Shown one piece after another: positions 44,753-54,577 of a stretch of 64,000 nucleotides of DNA. The position numbers were made by a program, and so were the translations under genes. Source of the stretch: Albibacterium sp963696875 (GTDB lineage Bacteria > Bacteroidota > Bacteroidia > Sphingobacteriales > Sphingobacteriaceae); assembly GCA_963696875.1 (NCBI GenBank), contig CAVOLQ010000002.1, forward strand, positions 62,001 to 126,000, in the 5' to 3' direction. How positions within the stretch are numbered: the stretch's first letter is position 1; every line of letters begins with the position of its first letter. The notes below the pieces were generated by a model. It did not search any database. It was not told the DNA's origin and saw nothing but the letters and a program-made list of their open reading frames with translations.

Positions 44753-45883
44753 ATGAAATTAGGCATTCTCCTTCCTAAATCCTCTACACATCCGCTGATC
44801 AGTTATGATTTTTTAGCAGGTTTGAAATTATCTATTGAAAACAGTGGATTAGATGGCTATGAAACCGTTACGGGAAATATAGGCTTTGGAATAGATGAAG
44901 ATTTAATTTATCAGGAGACCGAGCGTTTGTGCATGGAAGAAGGAGTGGACTTATTAATTGTTTATGCCGATCGTCCTAAAATAGATGAGATTTTCCCTTT
45001 ATTGAAAGCCCTGAATAAGCTGTTAATTGTAGTGAATTCCGGTGCCAAATATCCGGAGTCTTGGCTCCCGCAGGAAAACGTGCTTTATTTGACTTTAAAC
45101 GAACTTTTAAATTGTAGATCCACGGCAAAGTTGGCCGCGAGAGATGGAATTTTAAAAGGAGTGATGGCTACTTCGTTTTATGATGGTGGTTATTCGCTAT
45201 GTCATGCTCAAGTGGAAGGCTTTACTGAAGAAAATGGGCAAGTTGAATTTAATTTTATAAGTAAATTGAATGCTGATCTGGATACGTCTTCAATGCTTGA
45301 TTTTTTGAAGTCAAAAGCCGATCAATATGCACTTTTGTCTGTTTTTAGTGGAGATCTGGTATGTGAGTTCCTAGAACAACTGGGGAATAGCGATTTAGAT
45401 AATTTTTCGGTTTATGCTTCCCCTACGTTTTTATTGGATAGTCTGACCAAAAAAGAACCCTTGTTTCCAGAGGTGAAAGGCTATGTTTCCTGGTTTCCAA
45501 ATTTGGACTTAGCGGTGAACAAAAACTTCTTGAAAACTTTTAAGGAATCCACAAAAAGAGAAGCTTCACAATTCGCCGCGCTTGCATGGGATGTAGGCCT
45601 GATTTGTAAATTGCTTTCAGATAGTCAAGAATCCCATCAATTTAACGCCAGAGAAATAATTTCATTTCTAAAGACCCAAAAAATAGCCGGAACCAGAGGA
45701 GAACTGCACCTTGATGATAGTACCCATCATTTTCTGGCTCCCTCTTATTTAGTTGCCAGAAATAATGAAGGTTTAGTTGTCTTAGAGGACACTGTAGCTG
45801 AGTCGTCTATATGGAATGAGATGGTAGATGCTACAGAGGAATTGCCTCTTACTGGTTGGTTTAATACTTATTTATGCTCTTAA
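44753..45883 (+). CDS. Periplasmic-binding-fold protein without signal peptide
   Basis: 376 residues starting MKLGILLPKSSTHPLISYDFLAGLKLSIEN (in part), the beginning of a type 1 periplasmic-binding fold (branched-chain amino acid receptor type). Further core signs are DLLIVYADRPKIDEIFPLL, LLIVVNSGAKYP and SQFAALAWDVGLICKLL. There is no signal peptide, lipid site or transmembrane helix, so it is predicted cytoplasmic unless exported otherwise. It lies 79 bp after collar 3 and 32 bp before the giant MBG gene. It could act as a ligand-binding or chaperone-like partner; function unknown. Confidence 0.72.
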   Translation: MKLGILLPKSSTHPLISYDFLAGLKLSIENSGLDGYETVTGNIGFGIDEDLIYQETERLCMEEGVDLLIVYADRPKIDEIFPLLKALNKLLIVVNSGAKYPESWLPQENVLYLTLNELLNCRSTAKLAARDGILKGVMATSFYDGGYSLCHAQVEGFTEENGQVEFNFISKLNADLDTSSMLDFLKSKADQYALLSVFSGDLVCEFLEQLGNSDLDNFSVYASPTFLLDSLTKKEPLFPEVKGYVSWFPNLDLAVNKNFLKTFKESTKREASQFAALAWDVGLICKLLSDSQESHQFNAREIISFLKTQKIAGTRGELHLDDSTHHFLAPSYLVARNNEGLVVLEDTVAESSIWNEMVDATEELPLTGWFNTYLCS

Positions 45884-45915
45884 TTTAATTTAACCTTTGC
45901 TGATGCTAGCAGCTT

Positions 45916-48900
45916 ATGAAGAAAATTTACAAATCCATTTTTCTTACTCCTTTTTTTCTAATCTTATCCATTATTGCTCTCGCGCAATGTGATTTTCGAG
46001 GTGGAGATATCGCTTTTACCGGCTATCATATTTTTGACGACAATGCAAAGGGTTCAAGCAAAGACGATGTTTTCTCGTTTGTACTATTAAGAGATGCTCC
46101 GGCAGGATTGGAGATTTTTTTTACGGATTTAGGATGGATTGGTACTAAGTTTCAAGAGAAAGAGAATGCGCCAAGTGATGGTCGTTTTCAAGTGAAAGAG
46201 AATGCGCCAAGCGATGGAATAATAAAATGGAGTACCGATAAAGACATTCCGGCAGGCACTCAAATCACTATAACAGCCAAGTTTAATTTGACAGCCTCAA
46301 TGGGGCAAGTTGCTGGTGTTCAAAATACCCAGTTCGGTAATTATTTGGATCTTGGTATCGCAGGAGATCAGCTTTTTGCATTCACTGGAAGCCTAGTTTC
46401 CCCTACTTTATTAGCAGGAATTAACATTAATAAACCAAATTGGGACAATCGTTTGGATGAAGGTACCCTCAGCTCAAGCAGTTCTGAGAAACCAGTAGGA
46501 AATAATGTTCAGTACATTTCTATTGGATATCAGAACACTATGAATCCGTTTGATACTAAGGCTTACAATGCAGTTTTAATTCCGGGTCCGTATAACGGAA
46601 AAGTATCAGAAATAATCAATCGTTTAAATAATTTCACTAATTGGGTGACAGATGGTACGATTTACCCTAATCCTATTCCACCTAATTTTGCTTTACCAAC
46701 AAATGCCACATTTACAATTTCGCCTCCTGAAATCACTTTGCAACCTGAGCAGGTATTGGCCTGCTTAACAGATAAAGCCGAGTTTTCAGTATCCGTATTG
46801 GCGGGTGAAGCTTGTGCCTATTTTTGGGAAGTAAGTACGGATGGAGAGGATTATACTCCAATAGTTAATGATGAGGTTTATTCTGGCGTAAATTCTAATA
46901 CTCTTAAAATAGCTAATGTTGATGGCTTGAATGGATATTTATATAGAGTAAAGGTAAAAGGAGCGATAGAAACTTATTCGAAACCTGCTAAATTGGAAGT
47001 AATAATCGATGATCTAATTCAATCTGGGCCAACAGGAAATACTGAAATTACCTATGGTGATGAGACTACTTTTTCTTTTACGGTAAGTAAGTATGCAAAT
47101 GATTTTGAATGGCATGTAAGTAAAGATAAGGGCGTTACATTTCAGGTAATTGCTGAAGATGACAGTAATTATGAAGGAATAAATACTAGTGCATTAAGAC
47201 TTGTTAAGCCTACCGTGGCGATGAATGGATATCGATATAAGCTTCTTTTATCAGATAAATGCGATGGCCTTTATAGTGATATTATTACTTTAACTGTAGT
47301 AAAGAAAGAACTAACGGTTAAAGCAAAAAATATCATTAAGATTTACGATGGCTTGCCTTTTACTGAGGTAGAAGTTGAAAGCTATACTGGGTTCGAGTTC
47401 GAAGAAGATAAGACCGTTTTAAAAGGTACTTTAGCTTATCATGGTGAAGAGGCGATTAATGTAAGTGATGATCCTTATGATATTGTCATAGAAGGACTCG
47501 AAGCCGATAATTATGAGATTATTTATGAAGATGGCGAATTAACAATCGAGCCTGCTCCATTGACCATAACTGCTAATCCCCTGACTAAAGTATATGGGGA
47601 AGCTAACCCGTTATTGACATTTGTTTATGATGGATTGGTAAACGGGGAAACGTCTATCGCCGATATAAAGGTTTCAACTGTCGCAGATGCGAATTCGGTT
47701 GTGGGTGATTATCCTATCACAGTTTCGGGATCAGCGTCTAATTATACCATAGATTTTGTTGAAGGTGTTTTAAGCGTGACTCCAAAAGCAGTAACGGTTC
47801 GGGCGGTAAACAAAAGTAAGATTTATGGGGAAGATAATCCGGTATTTACTTTAACCTATACAGGTTTGGTAAATGACGAAACGAGTATCCCAAATCTGTC
47901 AGTTTCTACTGTGGCAACAACAGGTTCCTCTGTGGGTACTTATGCTATTGTGGCTTCGGGAACTTCTGCCAACTATGCTATCACTTTTGTTGAAGGGGTT
48001 TTGAGTGTTACGCCAAAAGCTGTAACGGTAAGTGCGGTAAACAAAAGCAAGGTTTACGGTGAGGCCAATCCTGAATTTACTTTGGATTATGATGGTTTGG
48101 TAAACGGGGAAACTTCTATTGCAGGTCTTACGGCTTCTACTGTTGCAACAACGGGTTCACCGGTGGGCACTTATGTTATCCAAGCTTCGGGGACTGCTAA
48201 TAACTATACGATCACTTTTGTTGAAGGTGTTTTGAGTGTTACGCCTAAGGCGGTAACGGTAAGTGCGGTAAACAAAAGCAAGGTATATGGGGATAATAAT
48301 CCTGAATTTACTTTGGATTATGACGGTTTGGTGAACGGGGAAACCTCTATTGCTGGCCTAACGGCTTCTACTGTTGCAACAACGGGTTCACCGGTGGGCA
48401 CTTATCCTATCGTGGTTACAGGGAATGCGGCTAACTATACCATTAGTTTTGTTGAAGGTGTTTTGGGTATTACGCCAAAGGCGGTAACAGTCAGTGCGGT
48501 AAACAAAAGCAAGGTATATGGTGAAGACAATCCTGCATTGACCTTGGCTTACAATGGTTTGGTGAATGAGGAAAGCTCTATTGCTGGACTAACGGTTTCT
48601 ACAGTTGCAAAACTAGGTTCGGCCGTGGGTACTTATGCTATTGAGGCTGCGGGTACTTCTGCTAATTATGCTATTACATTTGTTAATGGCACATTGAGTA
48701 TTATGCCAAAGGCGGTAACGGTCAGTGCGGTAAACAAAAGCAAGGTTTATGGTGAAGCCAATCCTGCATTGACTTTGGCTTATGATGGTTTGGTAAATGA
48801 GGAAAGCTCTATTGCTGGTCTAACGGTTTCTACTATTGCAAAACTAGGTTCCCCAGTGGGTACATATGCTATTGTGGCTTCGGGTACTGCTGCTAACTAT

Positions 48901-51900
48901 ACTATCACTTTTGTTGAAGGTGTTTTGAGTGTTACGCCTAAAGCAGTAACGGTTAGTGCGGTAAACAAAAGCAAGGTTTACGGTGAGGCCAATCCTACAT
49001 TGACATTGGCTTATGATGGTTTGGTGAACGAGGAAACAAGTATCCCAAATCTATCAGTTTCTACTGTTGCAAATGCAAATTCCCCCGTGGGTGATTATGC
49101 TATTGAAGCCTCGGGTACTGCTGATAACTATACGATTACTTTTGTTGAGGGCACCTTAAAAGTTACCCCTAAAGCGATAACGGTAACTGCGGTAAACAAA
49201 AGCAAGGTTTATGGGGAGGCTAATCCTGAATTGACTTTATCTTATGTGGGTTTGGCGAACGAGGAAACCTCCATTGCTGGCCTAACGGTTTCTACTGTTG
49301 CAACGACAGGTTCCCCAGTGGGTACTTATCCTATTGTGGCTACCGGTACTTCTTCTAACTATGCTATTACATTCGTAGAAGGCGCATTGAGTGTTACGCC
49401 AAAGGCGGTAGCGGTAATTGCGGTAAACAAGAGCAAGGTTTATGGCGAAGAAAATCCTACATTGACTTTAGCATATGGAGGTCTGGTGAACGAGGAAAGC
49501 TCTATTGCTGGACTAACGGTTTCTACAGTTGCAAAACTAGGTTCCCCAGTGGGTACTTATGCTATTGTGGCTGCGGGTACTTCTACTAATTATGATATTA
49601 CATTTGTTAATGGCACATTGAGTATTACGCCAAAGGGGGTAACGGTAAGTGCGGTAAACAAAAGCAAGGTTTATGGTGAAGCCAATCCTGCATTGACTTT
49701 GGCTTATGATGGTTTGGTAAACGAGGAAACGAGTATCCCAAACCTGTCAGTTTCTACTGTGGCAAAACTAGGTTCCCCAGTTGGTACTTATGCTATTGTG
49801 GCTTCGGGTACTTCTGCTAACTATACCATTACTTTTGTTGAAGGTGTTTTGAGTGTTACGCCTAAAGCAGTAACGGTTAGTGCGGTAAACAAAAGCAAGG
49901 TTTACGGTGAGGCCAATCCTACATTGACTTTGGCTTATCAGGGTTTGGTGAACGAGGAAACGAGTATCCCAAATCTATCAGTTTCTACTATTGCAAATGC
50001 AAATTCCCCCGTGGGTGATTATGCTATTGAAGCCTCGGGTACTGCTGATAACTATAGTATTACTTTTGTTGAGGGCACCCTAAAAGTTACCCCGAAAGCG
50101 GTAACGGTAACTGCGGTAAACAAAAGCAAAGTCTACGGCGAGGTCAATCCACTATTAACATTAACTTATGCTGGTTTGGTGAATGGAGAAACATCCATTT
50201 CAGGATTATCAGTTTCTACTCTTGCAAATGCAAGTTCGTCAGTGGGCAATTACCCTATTGAGGTTTCGGGTTCTTCTGCTAACTATGCTATTACATTCGT
50301 AGAGGGCTCATTGAGTGTTACGCCAAAGGCGGTAACGGTAAGTGCAGTAAACAAAAGCAAGGTTTATGGCGAAGAAAATCCTACATTGACTTTAGCTTAT
50401 GTGGGTTTGGTGAACGAGGAAAGCTCTATTGCTGGCCTAACGGTTTCTACAGTTGCAAACGCAAGTTCCCCTGTGGGTGATTATGCTATTGAAGCCTCGG
50501 GGACTACTAATAACTATACCATTACTTTTGTTGAAGGGGTTTTGAATGTTACGCCAAAGGCGGTAACGGTAAGTGCGGTAAACAAAAGCAAAACTTATGG
50601 CGATAACAATCCTGCATTGACTTTAGCCTATGTGGGTTTGGTAAACGATGAAACTTCGATTGCTGGTCTTACGGTTTCTACTGTTGCAAATACAAGTTCA
50701 CCCGTAGGTACTTATCCTATTGTGGTTTCGGGTACCTCGGGAAATTATACCATTACTTTCGTTGAAGGGGTTTTGAGTGTTACGCCTAAAGCGGTAACAG
50801 TAAGTGCAGTAAATAAAAGCAAGGTATATGGCGAAGACAATCCTACATTCACATTAGAATATGTGGGTTTGGTGAACGGGGAAACATCTATTGCTAACCT
50901 AACGGTTTCTACTGTTGCAACTAAAGGTTCCGCGGTGGGTTCTTACCCTATTGTGGTTACGGGTACCTCTGCTAATTATGAAATTACATTCGTAGAAGGC
51001 ACATTGAGTGTGACGCCAAAGGCAGTAACGGTCAGTGCGGTAAACAAAAGCAAGGTTTATGGTGAGAACAATCCAGCATTTACTTTAACTTATAATGGTT
51101 TAGTGAATGAGGAAACATCCATTGCTAACCTTTTGGTTTCCACTGAGGCAGATGAACATTCATCAGTAGGTTCATATGATATAGAGGTGTCGGGTGTTTC
51201 TGCTAATTATGATATTACTTTTGTTACTGGTACTTTGAATGTGACTCCAAAAGCAGTAAAGGTAAGTGCTGAAGATAAGAGCAAAATTTATGGAGATGAC
51301 AATTCTGCATTGACTTTGGCTTATGATGGTTTGGTAAACGAGGAAACGAGTATCCCAAATCTGTCAGTCACAACAACTGCAAATGCTGGTTCACCCGTGG
51401 GTACTTATTCTATCGTAGTTTCTGGTACTTCTGCTAATTATACCATGGATTTTGTTGAAGGGATTTTGACTGTGACACCAAAGGCGGTAACGGTAAGTGT
51501 AGTAAACAAAAGCAAGGTTTATGGGGAAGTCAATCCTACATTGACTTTGGCTTATGACGGTTTGGTAAATGAAGAAACATTTATAGAGGATCTATCGGTT
51601 TCTACTACGGCGAAGACAAGTTCGGCTGTGGGTGATTACGTTATTGAGGTTTCGGGTACTTCCGCTAATTATACTATTACATTTGTGCAGGGCACATTGA
51701 CTGTTACTCCGAAAGCGGTGATGGTTACTGCTGAGAATAAGACCAAAGTTTATGGCGGGGCCAATCCTTTATTGACATTGGCTTATGATGGTTTGGTGAA
51801 TGGAGAAACCTCCATCGCCAACCTAGCAATTTCTACTTCGGCAGATGCAAATTCCCGCGTGGGTGATTATGCTATTCAAGTCTCGGGTACTGCTAATAAC

Positions 51901-53817
51901 TATAGTATTACTTTTGTTGATGGGGTTTTGAGTGTTACGCCTAAAGCTGTGACAGTAAGCGCGGAAAACAAGAGCAAAGTTTATGGCGAGGACAATCCTC
52001 CATTGACTTTGGTCTATGACGGTTTGGTGAATGGAGAAACATCTATCGGCAACCTATCGGTTTCTACTTTGGCAAATACAAGTTCACCAGTAGGTGACTA
52101 TATTATTGGGGTATCGGGTGTCTCGCATAATTACTCCATTAAATTTGTCGAGGGTATTTTGAGCATTACCCGCAAAAACGTCACCGTAAGCGCGGATAAC
52201 AAAAGCAAGGTTTACGGAGATGCCAATCCTATTTTGACATTGACTTATGACGGTTTGACGAACGGCGAAACATCCATTTCAGGCCTATCGGTTTCTACTG
52301 TCGCAAATGCGAGTTCGGCTGTGGGCGATTATTCTATAGCGGTATCGGGTACTTCTAAAAATTATAGGATTAGCTTTTTAAATGGTATTTTGAAAATTAA
52401 TCGAAAATCAATTACGATCACCGCAAATAATCAAACCAAGGTATATGGTAAAGCTGATCCAGAACTTAGTTATACAATCTATCCCAATTTAGTCAATAAT
52501 GATAAACTGTTCGGGAAACTTGACCGTATATCAGGAGAGAATGTAGGTAGCTATAGTATCAGGCAAAACACCTTGGGGGCCAGTGCAAATTACGACCTTT
52601 CGTATATAGCTGGGGAATTAACCATTGAGAAGGAAAATTTATCAGGAATTAATTTAAGGAGTCAAAGTGTTACCTACAACGGTAAAGAACATAGATTAGG
52701 GGTAGATAATTTACCGGAGGGAGCAAAAGTAATATACTTAAACAATGGTCAAACCAATGCCGGTACTTATACGGTTATTGCAACGATTAAACAGGATAAT
52801 TATAACGATTTAGTGTTAAATGGCGTTCTTAGCATTCTCAAAGCCAATGCAAACATTGACGCAGATGATATCCAAAATCATGTTTATGATGGAACGGTTA
52901 AAAACGTCAAAGCTAGCTTGGACCATAATGAGACGACGTTAAGCTATAGCCAAAAACAAGGCTATTCAGAGGCAGGAACTTATGAAATTACTGTTTCTTC
53001 TCAAGAGACGGACAACTACCTTGCATCGACAAAAAAGGTTCGGTTAACTATCCAGCAGGGAAGCTTGAATGGTCTGGTTTTTAAAGACAAAGAGATCATT
53101 TACAATGGAAAACCACAAAGCATTCTACTGGAAAATGCGCCAAAGGGTAGTAGAGTGGAATATAGTGGAAATGAACAGAGCGATGCAGGCAGCTACACCG
53201 TAACGGCACACGTTATCGATCCGAATTTTACGGAAACCATTTTAAGCGCAAGCTTGGTGATAAGAAAAGCCAAACAGCAAATTACTTTTGGAGAGGTCGG
53301 CACCCTAGCTAGAAATATCGATCGCGTTGCGCTGAAAGTAAGTACAAATAGCGGATTGCCAATAAAAGTAGAAAGTGACGACAAACTTGTAGCCAGCGTA
53401 GTCGGTAACGACTTATTAATACATCGATTGGGAACTGCTCGCTTAACTGCTAGCCAAGAGGGAAATAAGAATTACGAAGCGGCCGCGCCTGTTAGTATTA
53501 GTGTGCGCGTTGAAGATGAGGAGATCGGTTCGGTAAACGTACATCCCGCTCTTTCTCCAAATGGGGATGGAATCAATGACTTTTTGATCATCGAGGGAAT
53601 CAAAGATTTCCCGGAAAATAGAGTGAGAATTGTCACGAAAAATGGCATGGTCGTCTTTAGAATAGATGGTTATGATAACGATAGTCGGGCATTCAACGGG
53701 ATTGCAAATACCGGCGTTTCCGGTCAAACACTACCAATCGGAACTTATTTCTATTTCGCGGAGTATAAAGAAGGAGGGAAGTGGAAGATGAAGAAGGGTT
53801 GGTTTGTTATGAAGTAA
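45916..53817 (+). CDS. Giant MBG-repeat surface protein with T9SS type-B sorting domain
   Basis: 2633 residues. Signal peptide (1-24, ending ALAQ); N-terminal beta domain (GDIAFTGYHIFDD, VFSFVLLRDAPAGLEIFFTDLGW); two Ig-like parts (~275-470); a KAKNIIKIYDGLPFTEVEV module; 22 MBG repeats (47554-52640); further YNGK-type modules (~2250-2450); C-terminal gliding-motility/T9SS type-B domain from about 2541 (SPNGDGINDFLIIEG, IGTYFYFAEY, KKGWFVMK). T9SS type-B substrates are secreted across the outer membrane and often remain on the surface. Probably an adhesin or filamentous spacer. Last gene of the collar operon. The T9SS itself is not in the window. Confidence 0.92.
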   Translation: MKKIYKSIFLTPFFLILSIIALAQCDFRGGDIAFTGYHIFDDNAKGSSKDDVFSFVLLRDAPAGLEIFFTDLGWIGTKFQEKENAPSDGRFQVKENAPSDGIIKWSTDKDIPAGTQITITAKFNLTASMGQVAGVQNTQFGNYLDLGIAGDQLFAFTGSLVSPTLLAGININKPNWDNRLDEGTLSSSSSEKPVGNNVQYISIGYQNTMNPFDTKAYNAVLIPGPYNGKVSEIINRLNNFTNWVTDGTIYPNPIPPNFALPTNATFTISPPEITLQPEQVLACLTDKAEFSVSVLAGEACAYFWEVSTDGEDYTPIVNDEVYSGVNSNTLKIANVDGLNGYLYRVKVKGAIETYSKPAKLEVIIDDLIQSGPTGNTEITYGDETTFSFTVSKYANDFEWHVSKDKGVTFQVIAEDDSNYEGINTSALRLVKPTVAMNGYRYKLLLSDKCDGLYSDIITLTVVKKELTVKAKNIIKIYDGLPFTEVEVESYTGFEFEEDKTVLKGTLAYHGEEAINVSDDPYDIVIEGLEADNYEIIYEDGELTIEPAPLTITANPLTKVYGEANPLLTFVYDGLVNGETSIADIKVSTVADANSVVGDYPITVSGSASNYTIDFVEGVLSVTPKAVTVRAVNKSKIYGEDNPVFTLTYTGLVNDETSIPNLSVSTVATTGSSVGTYAIVASGTSANYAITFVEGVLSVTPKAVTVSAVNKSKVYGEANPEFTLDYDGLVNGETSIAGLTASTVATTGSPVGTYVIQASGTANNYTITFVEGVLSVTPKAVTVSAVNKSKVYGDNNPEFTLDYDGLVNGETSIAGLTASTVATTGSPVGTYPIVVTGNAANYTISFVEGVLGITPKAVTVSAVNKSKVYGEDNPALTLAYNGLVNEESSIAGLTVSTVAKLGSAVGTYAIEAAGTSANYAITFVNGTLSIMPKAVTVSAVNKSKVYGEANPALTLAYDGLVNEESSIAGLTVSTIAKLGSPVGTYAIVASGTAANYTITFVEGVLSVTPKAVTVSAVNKSKVYGEANPTLTLAYDGLVNEETSIPNLSVSTVANANSPVGDYAIEASGTADNYTITFVEGTLKVTPKAITVTAVNKSKVYGEANPELTLSYVGLANEETSIAGLTVSTVATTGSPVGTYPIVATGTSSNYAITFVEGALSVTPKAVAVIAVNKSKVYGEENPTLTLAYGGLVNEESSIAGLTVSTVAKLGSPVGTYAIVAAGTSTNYDITFVNGTLSITPKGVTVSAVNKSKVYGEANPALTLAYDGLVNEETSIPNLSVSTVAKLGSPVGTYAIVASGTSANYTITFVEGVLSVTPKAVTVSAVNKSKVYGEANPTLTLAYQGLVNEETSIPNLSVSTIANANSPVGDYAIEASGTADNYSITFVEGTLKVTPKAVTVTAVNKSKVYGEVNPLLTLTYAGLVNGETSISGLSVSTLANASSSVGNYPIEVSGSSANYAITFVEGSLSVTPKAVTVSAVNKSKVYGEENPTLTLAYVGLVNEESSIAGLTVSTVANASSPVGDYAIEASGTTNNYTITFVEGVLNVTPKAVTVSAVNKSKTYGDNNPALTLAYVGLVNDETSIAGLTVSTVANTSSPVGTYPIVVSGTSGNYTITFVEGVLSVTPKAVTVSAVNKSKVYGEDNPTFTLEYVGLVNGETSIANLTVSTVATKGSAVGSYPIVVTGTSANYEITFVEGTLSVTPKAVTVSAVNKSKVYGENNPAFTLTYNGLVNEETSIANLLVSTEADEHSSVGSYDIEVSGVSANYDITFVTGTLNVTPKAVKVSAEDKSKIYGDDNSALTLAYDGLVNEETSIPNLSVTTTANAGSPVGTYSIVVSGTSANYTMDFVEGILTVTPKAVTVSVVNKSKVYGEVNPTLTLAYDGLVNEETFIEDLSVSTTAKTSSAVGDYVIEVSGTSANYTITFVQGTLTVTPKAVMVTAENKTKVYGGANPLLTLAYDGLVNGETSIANLAISTSADANSRVGDYAIQVSGTANNYSITFVDGVLSVTPKAVTVSAENKSKVYGEDNPPLTLVYDGLVNGETSIGNLSVSTLANTSSPVGDYIIGVSGVSHNYSIKFVEGILSITRKNVTVSADNKSKVYGDANPILTLTYDGLTNGETSISGLSVSTVANASSAVGDYSIAVSGTSKNYRISFLNGILKINRKSITITANNQTKVYGKADPELSYTIYPNLVNNDKLFGKLDRISGENVGSYSIRQNTLGASANYDLSYIAGELTIEKENLSGINLRSQSVTYNGKEHRLGVDNLPEGAKVIYLNNGQTNAGTYTVIATIKQDNYNDLVLNGVLSILKANANIDADDIQNHVYDGTVKNVKASLDHNETTLSYSQKQGYSEAGTYEITVSSQETDNYLASTKKVRLTIQQGSLNGLVFKDKEIIYNGKPQSILLENAPKGSRVEYSGNEQSDAGSYTVTAHVIDPNFTETILSASLVIRKAKQQITFGEVGTLARNIDRVALKVSTNSGLPIKVESDDKLVASVVGNDLLIHRLGTARLTASQEGNKNYEAAAPVSISVRVEDEEIGSVNVHPALSPNGDGINDFLIIEGIKDFPENRVRIVTKNGMVVFRIDGYDNDSRAFNGIANTGVSGQTLPIGTYFYFAEYKEGGKWKMKKGWFVMK
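47554..52640 (+). repeat. 22-unit MBG tandem array, 231-bp units
   Basis: Unit 1 is 78 residues, and units 2-21 run from 47788 to 52407 with 20 units of exactly 231 bp (77 residues). Unit 22 is divergent. Consensus parts: AVTVSAVNKSKVYGE-NP, LTLAYDGLVNEETSI, LSVSTVA, SPVGTY-I-ASGTS-NY-ITFVEG-LSVTPK. Distant units share very long near-identical stretches, for instance near 48950 and 49870, which points to recent duplication or gene conversion. Confidence 0.95.
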
Positions 53818-54577
53818 ATTAGGTGGTACTTTCTTTTTTTTTCCAAAAAAAAAGAACCGACCAAAGGGAGCTCATGAAATGCCTTTAAAAATAACCACTA
53901 ATGAATAAACAAAAAAAACTCGTGGCTGCGTAAGATCCTTAACTTTTTTTTCCGCAAAAAAAGTTACAAAAAAACTCGTGGCTGCGTAAGTCCCTTTGTT
54001 TCTTGGTGCTGGCACGCAGGGTATCACTGCCGGGACTTCCAAGGCCACATTTGAGGTTATGGTCTTTAGTGCTGTTAGGCATAGCGTGTTAGCATAGTTT
54101 GTTTGTAGAGTTTGTTAGCATAGTTTGTTTGTAGAGTTTGCTAATATAGTTTATTAGTAGAGTTTGCTAGAATGCACCTTCCAAGGACACTGTTTAGGCG
54201 ACAGAAACAAACTGATTACTGAAAGCTGATAGCTGATTACTGATTACTTAAAGCTGATACCTGACAACTGATTACTGAAAGCTGATAGCTGATACCTGAT
54301 ACCTGACTGCTGATCGTTGCTATGCAACATATATTGTACCGCCTTCACCATTTTCTTTCTTTTTGTGATCAAGAAAAAGAGAAATAGATAACTGATTACT
54401 GACAATCTTTGCATCTAATACCCCATTGAGCAGAATACTGCCAACTCTTTAATTCATTATCTTTGCAGAAAAAACACGACATTAGTGTTACTGGCATATT
54501 TCTTTTATCTGTTGATAAGAGTAAATTTTTCTACAATAAACACGTTCTGTTGCGTTTTTTCTACAATAATATTTACT
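53818..54577. repeat. Intergenic repeat island before the capsule locus
   Basis: No gene is seen. T-run/A-run hairpin (53830-53853) with GAACCGACCAAAGGGAGCTC; two CTCGTGGCTGCGTAAG copies (about 53920 and 53977), the second with the conserved tail to about 54100; TAGTTTGTTTGTAGAGTTTG units (54090-54170); a long run of CTGATTACTGAAAGCTGATAG octamer repeats (54200-54310, again 54390); then the promoter element at 54458 and the leader of the next gene. Confidence 0.75.
54458..54465 (+). promoter_or_regulatory. -7 promoter element of the capsule locus
   Basis: TATCTTTG followed by CAG fits the Bacteroidota TAnnTTTG element. It lies about 112 bp before the ATG at 54578. A good -33 TTTG was not seen at the usual spacing. 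Confidence 0.5.

Noticed and set aside
47554..52640. CRISPR or satellite array
   Set aside because: The 231-bp units are in-frame protein repeats with conserved MBG residues and no spacer pattern.
54485..54577. Extended N-terminus of the PHP phosphatase
   Set aside because: The added part starts at a non-ATG codon, is unlike the family and lies in the leader just after the promoter element.
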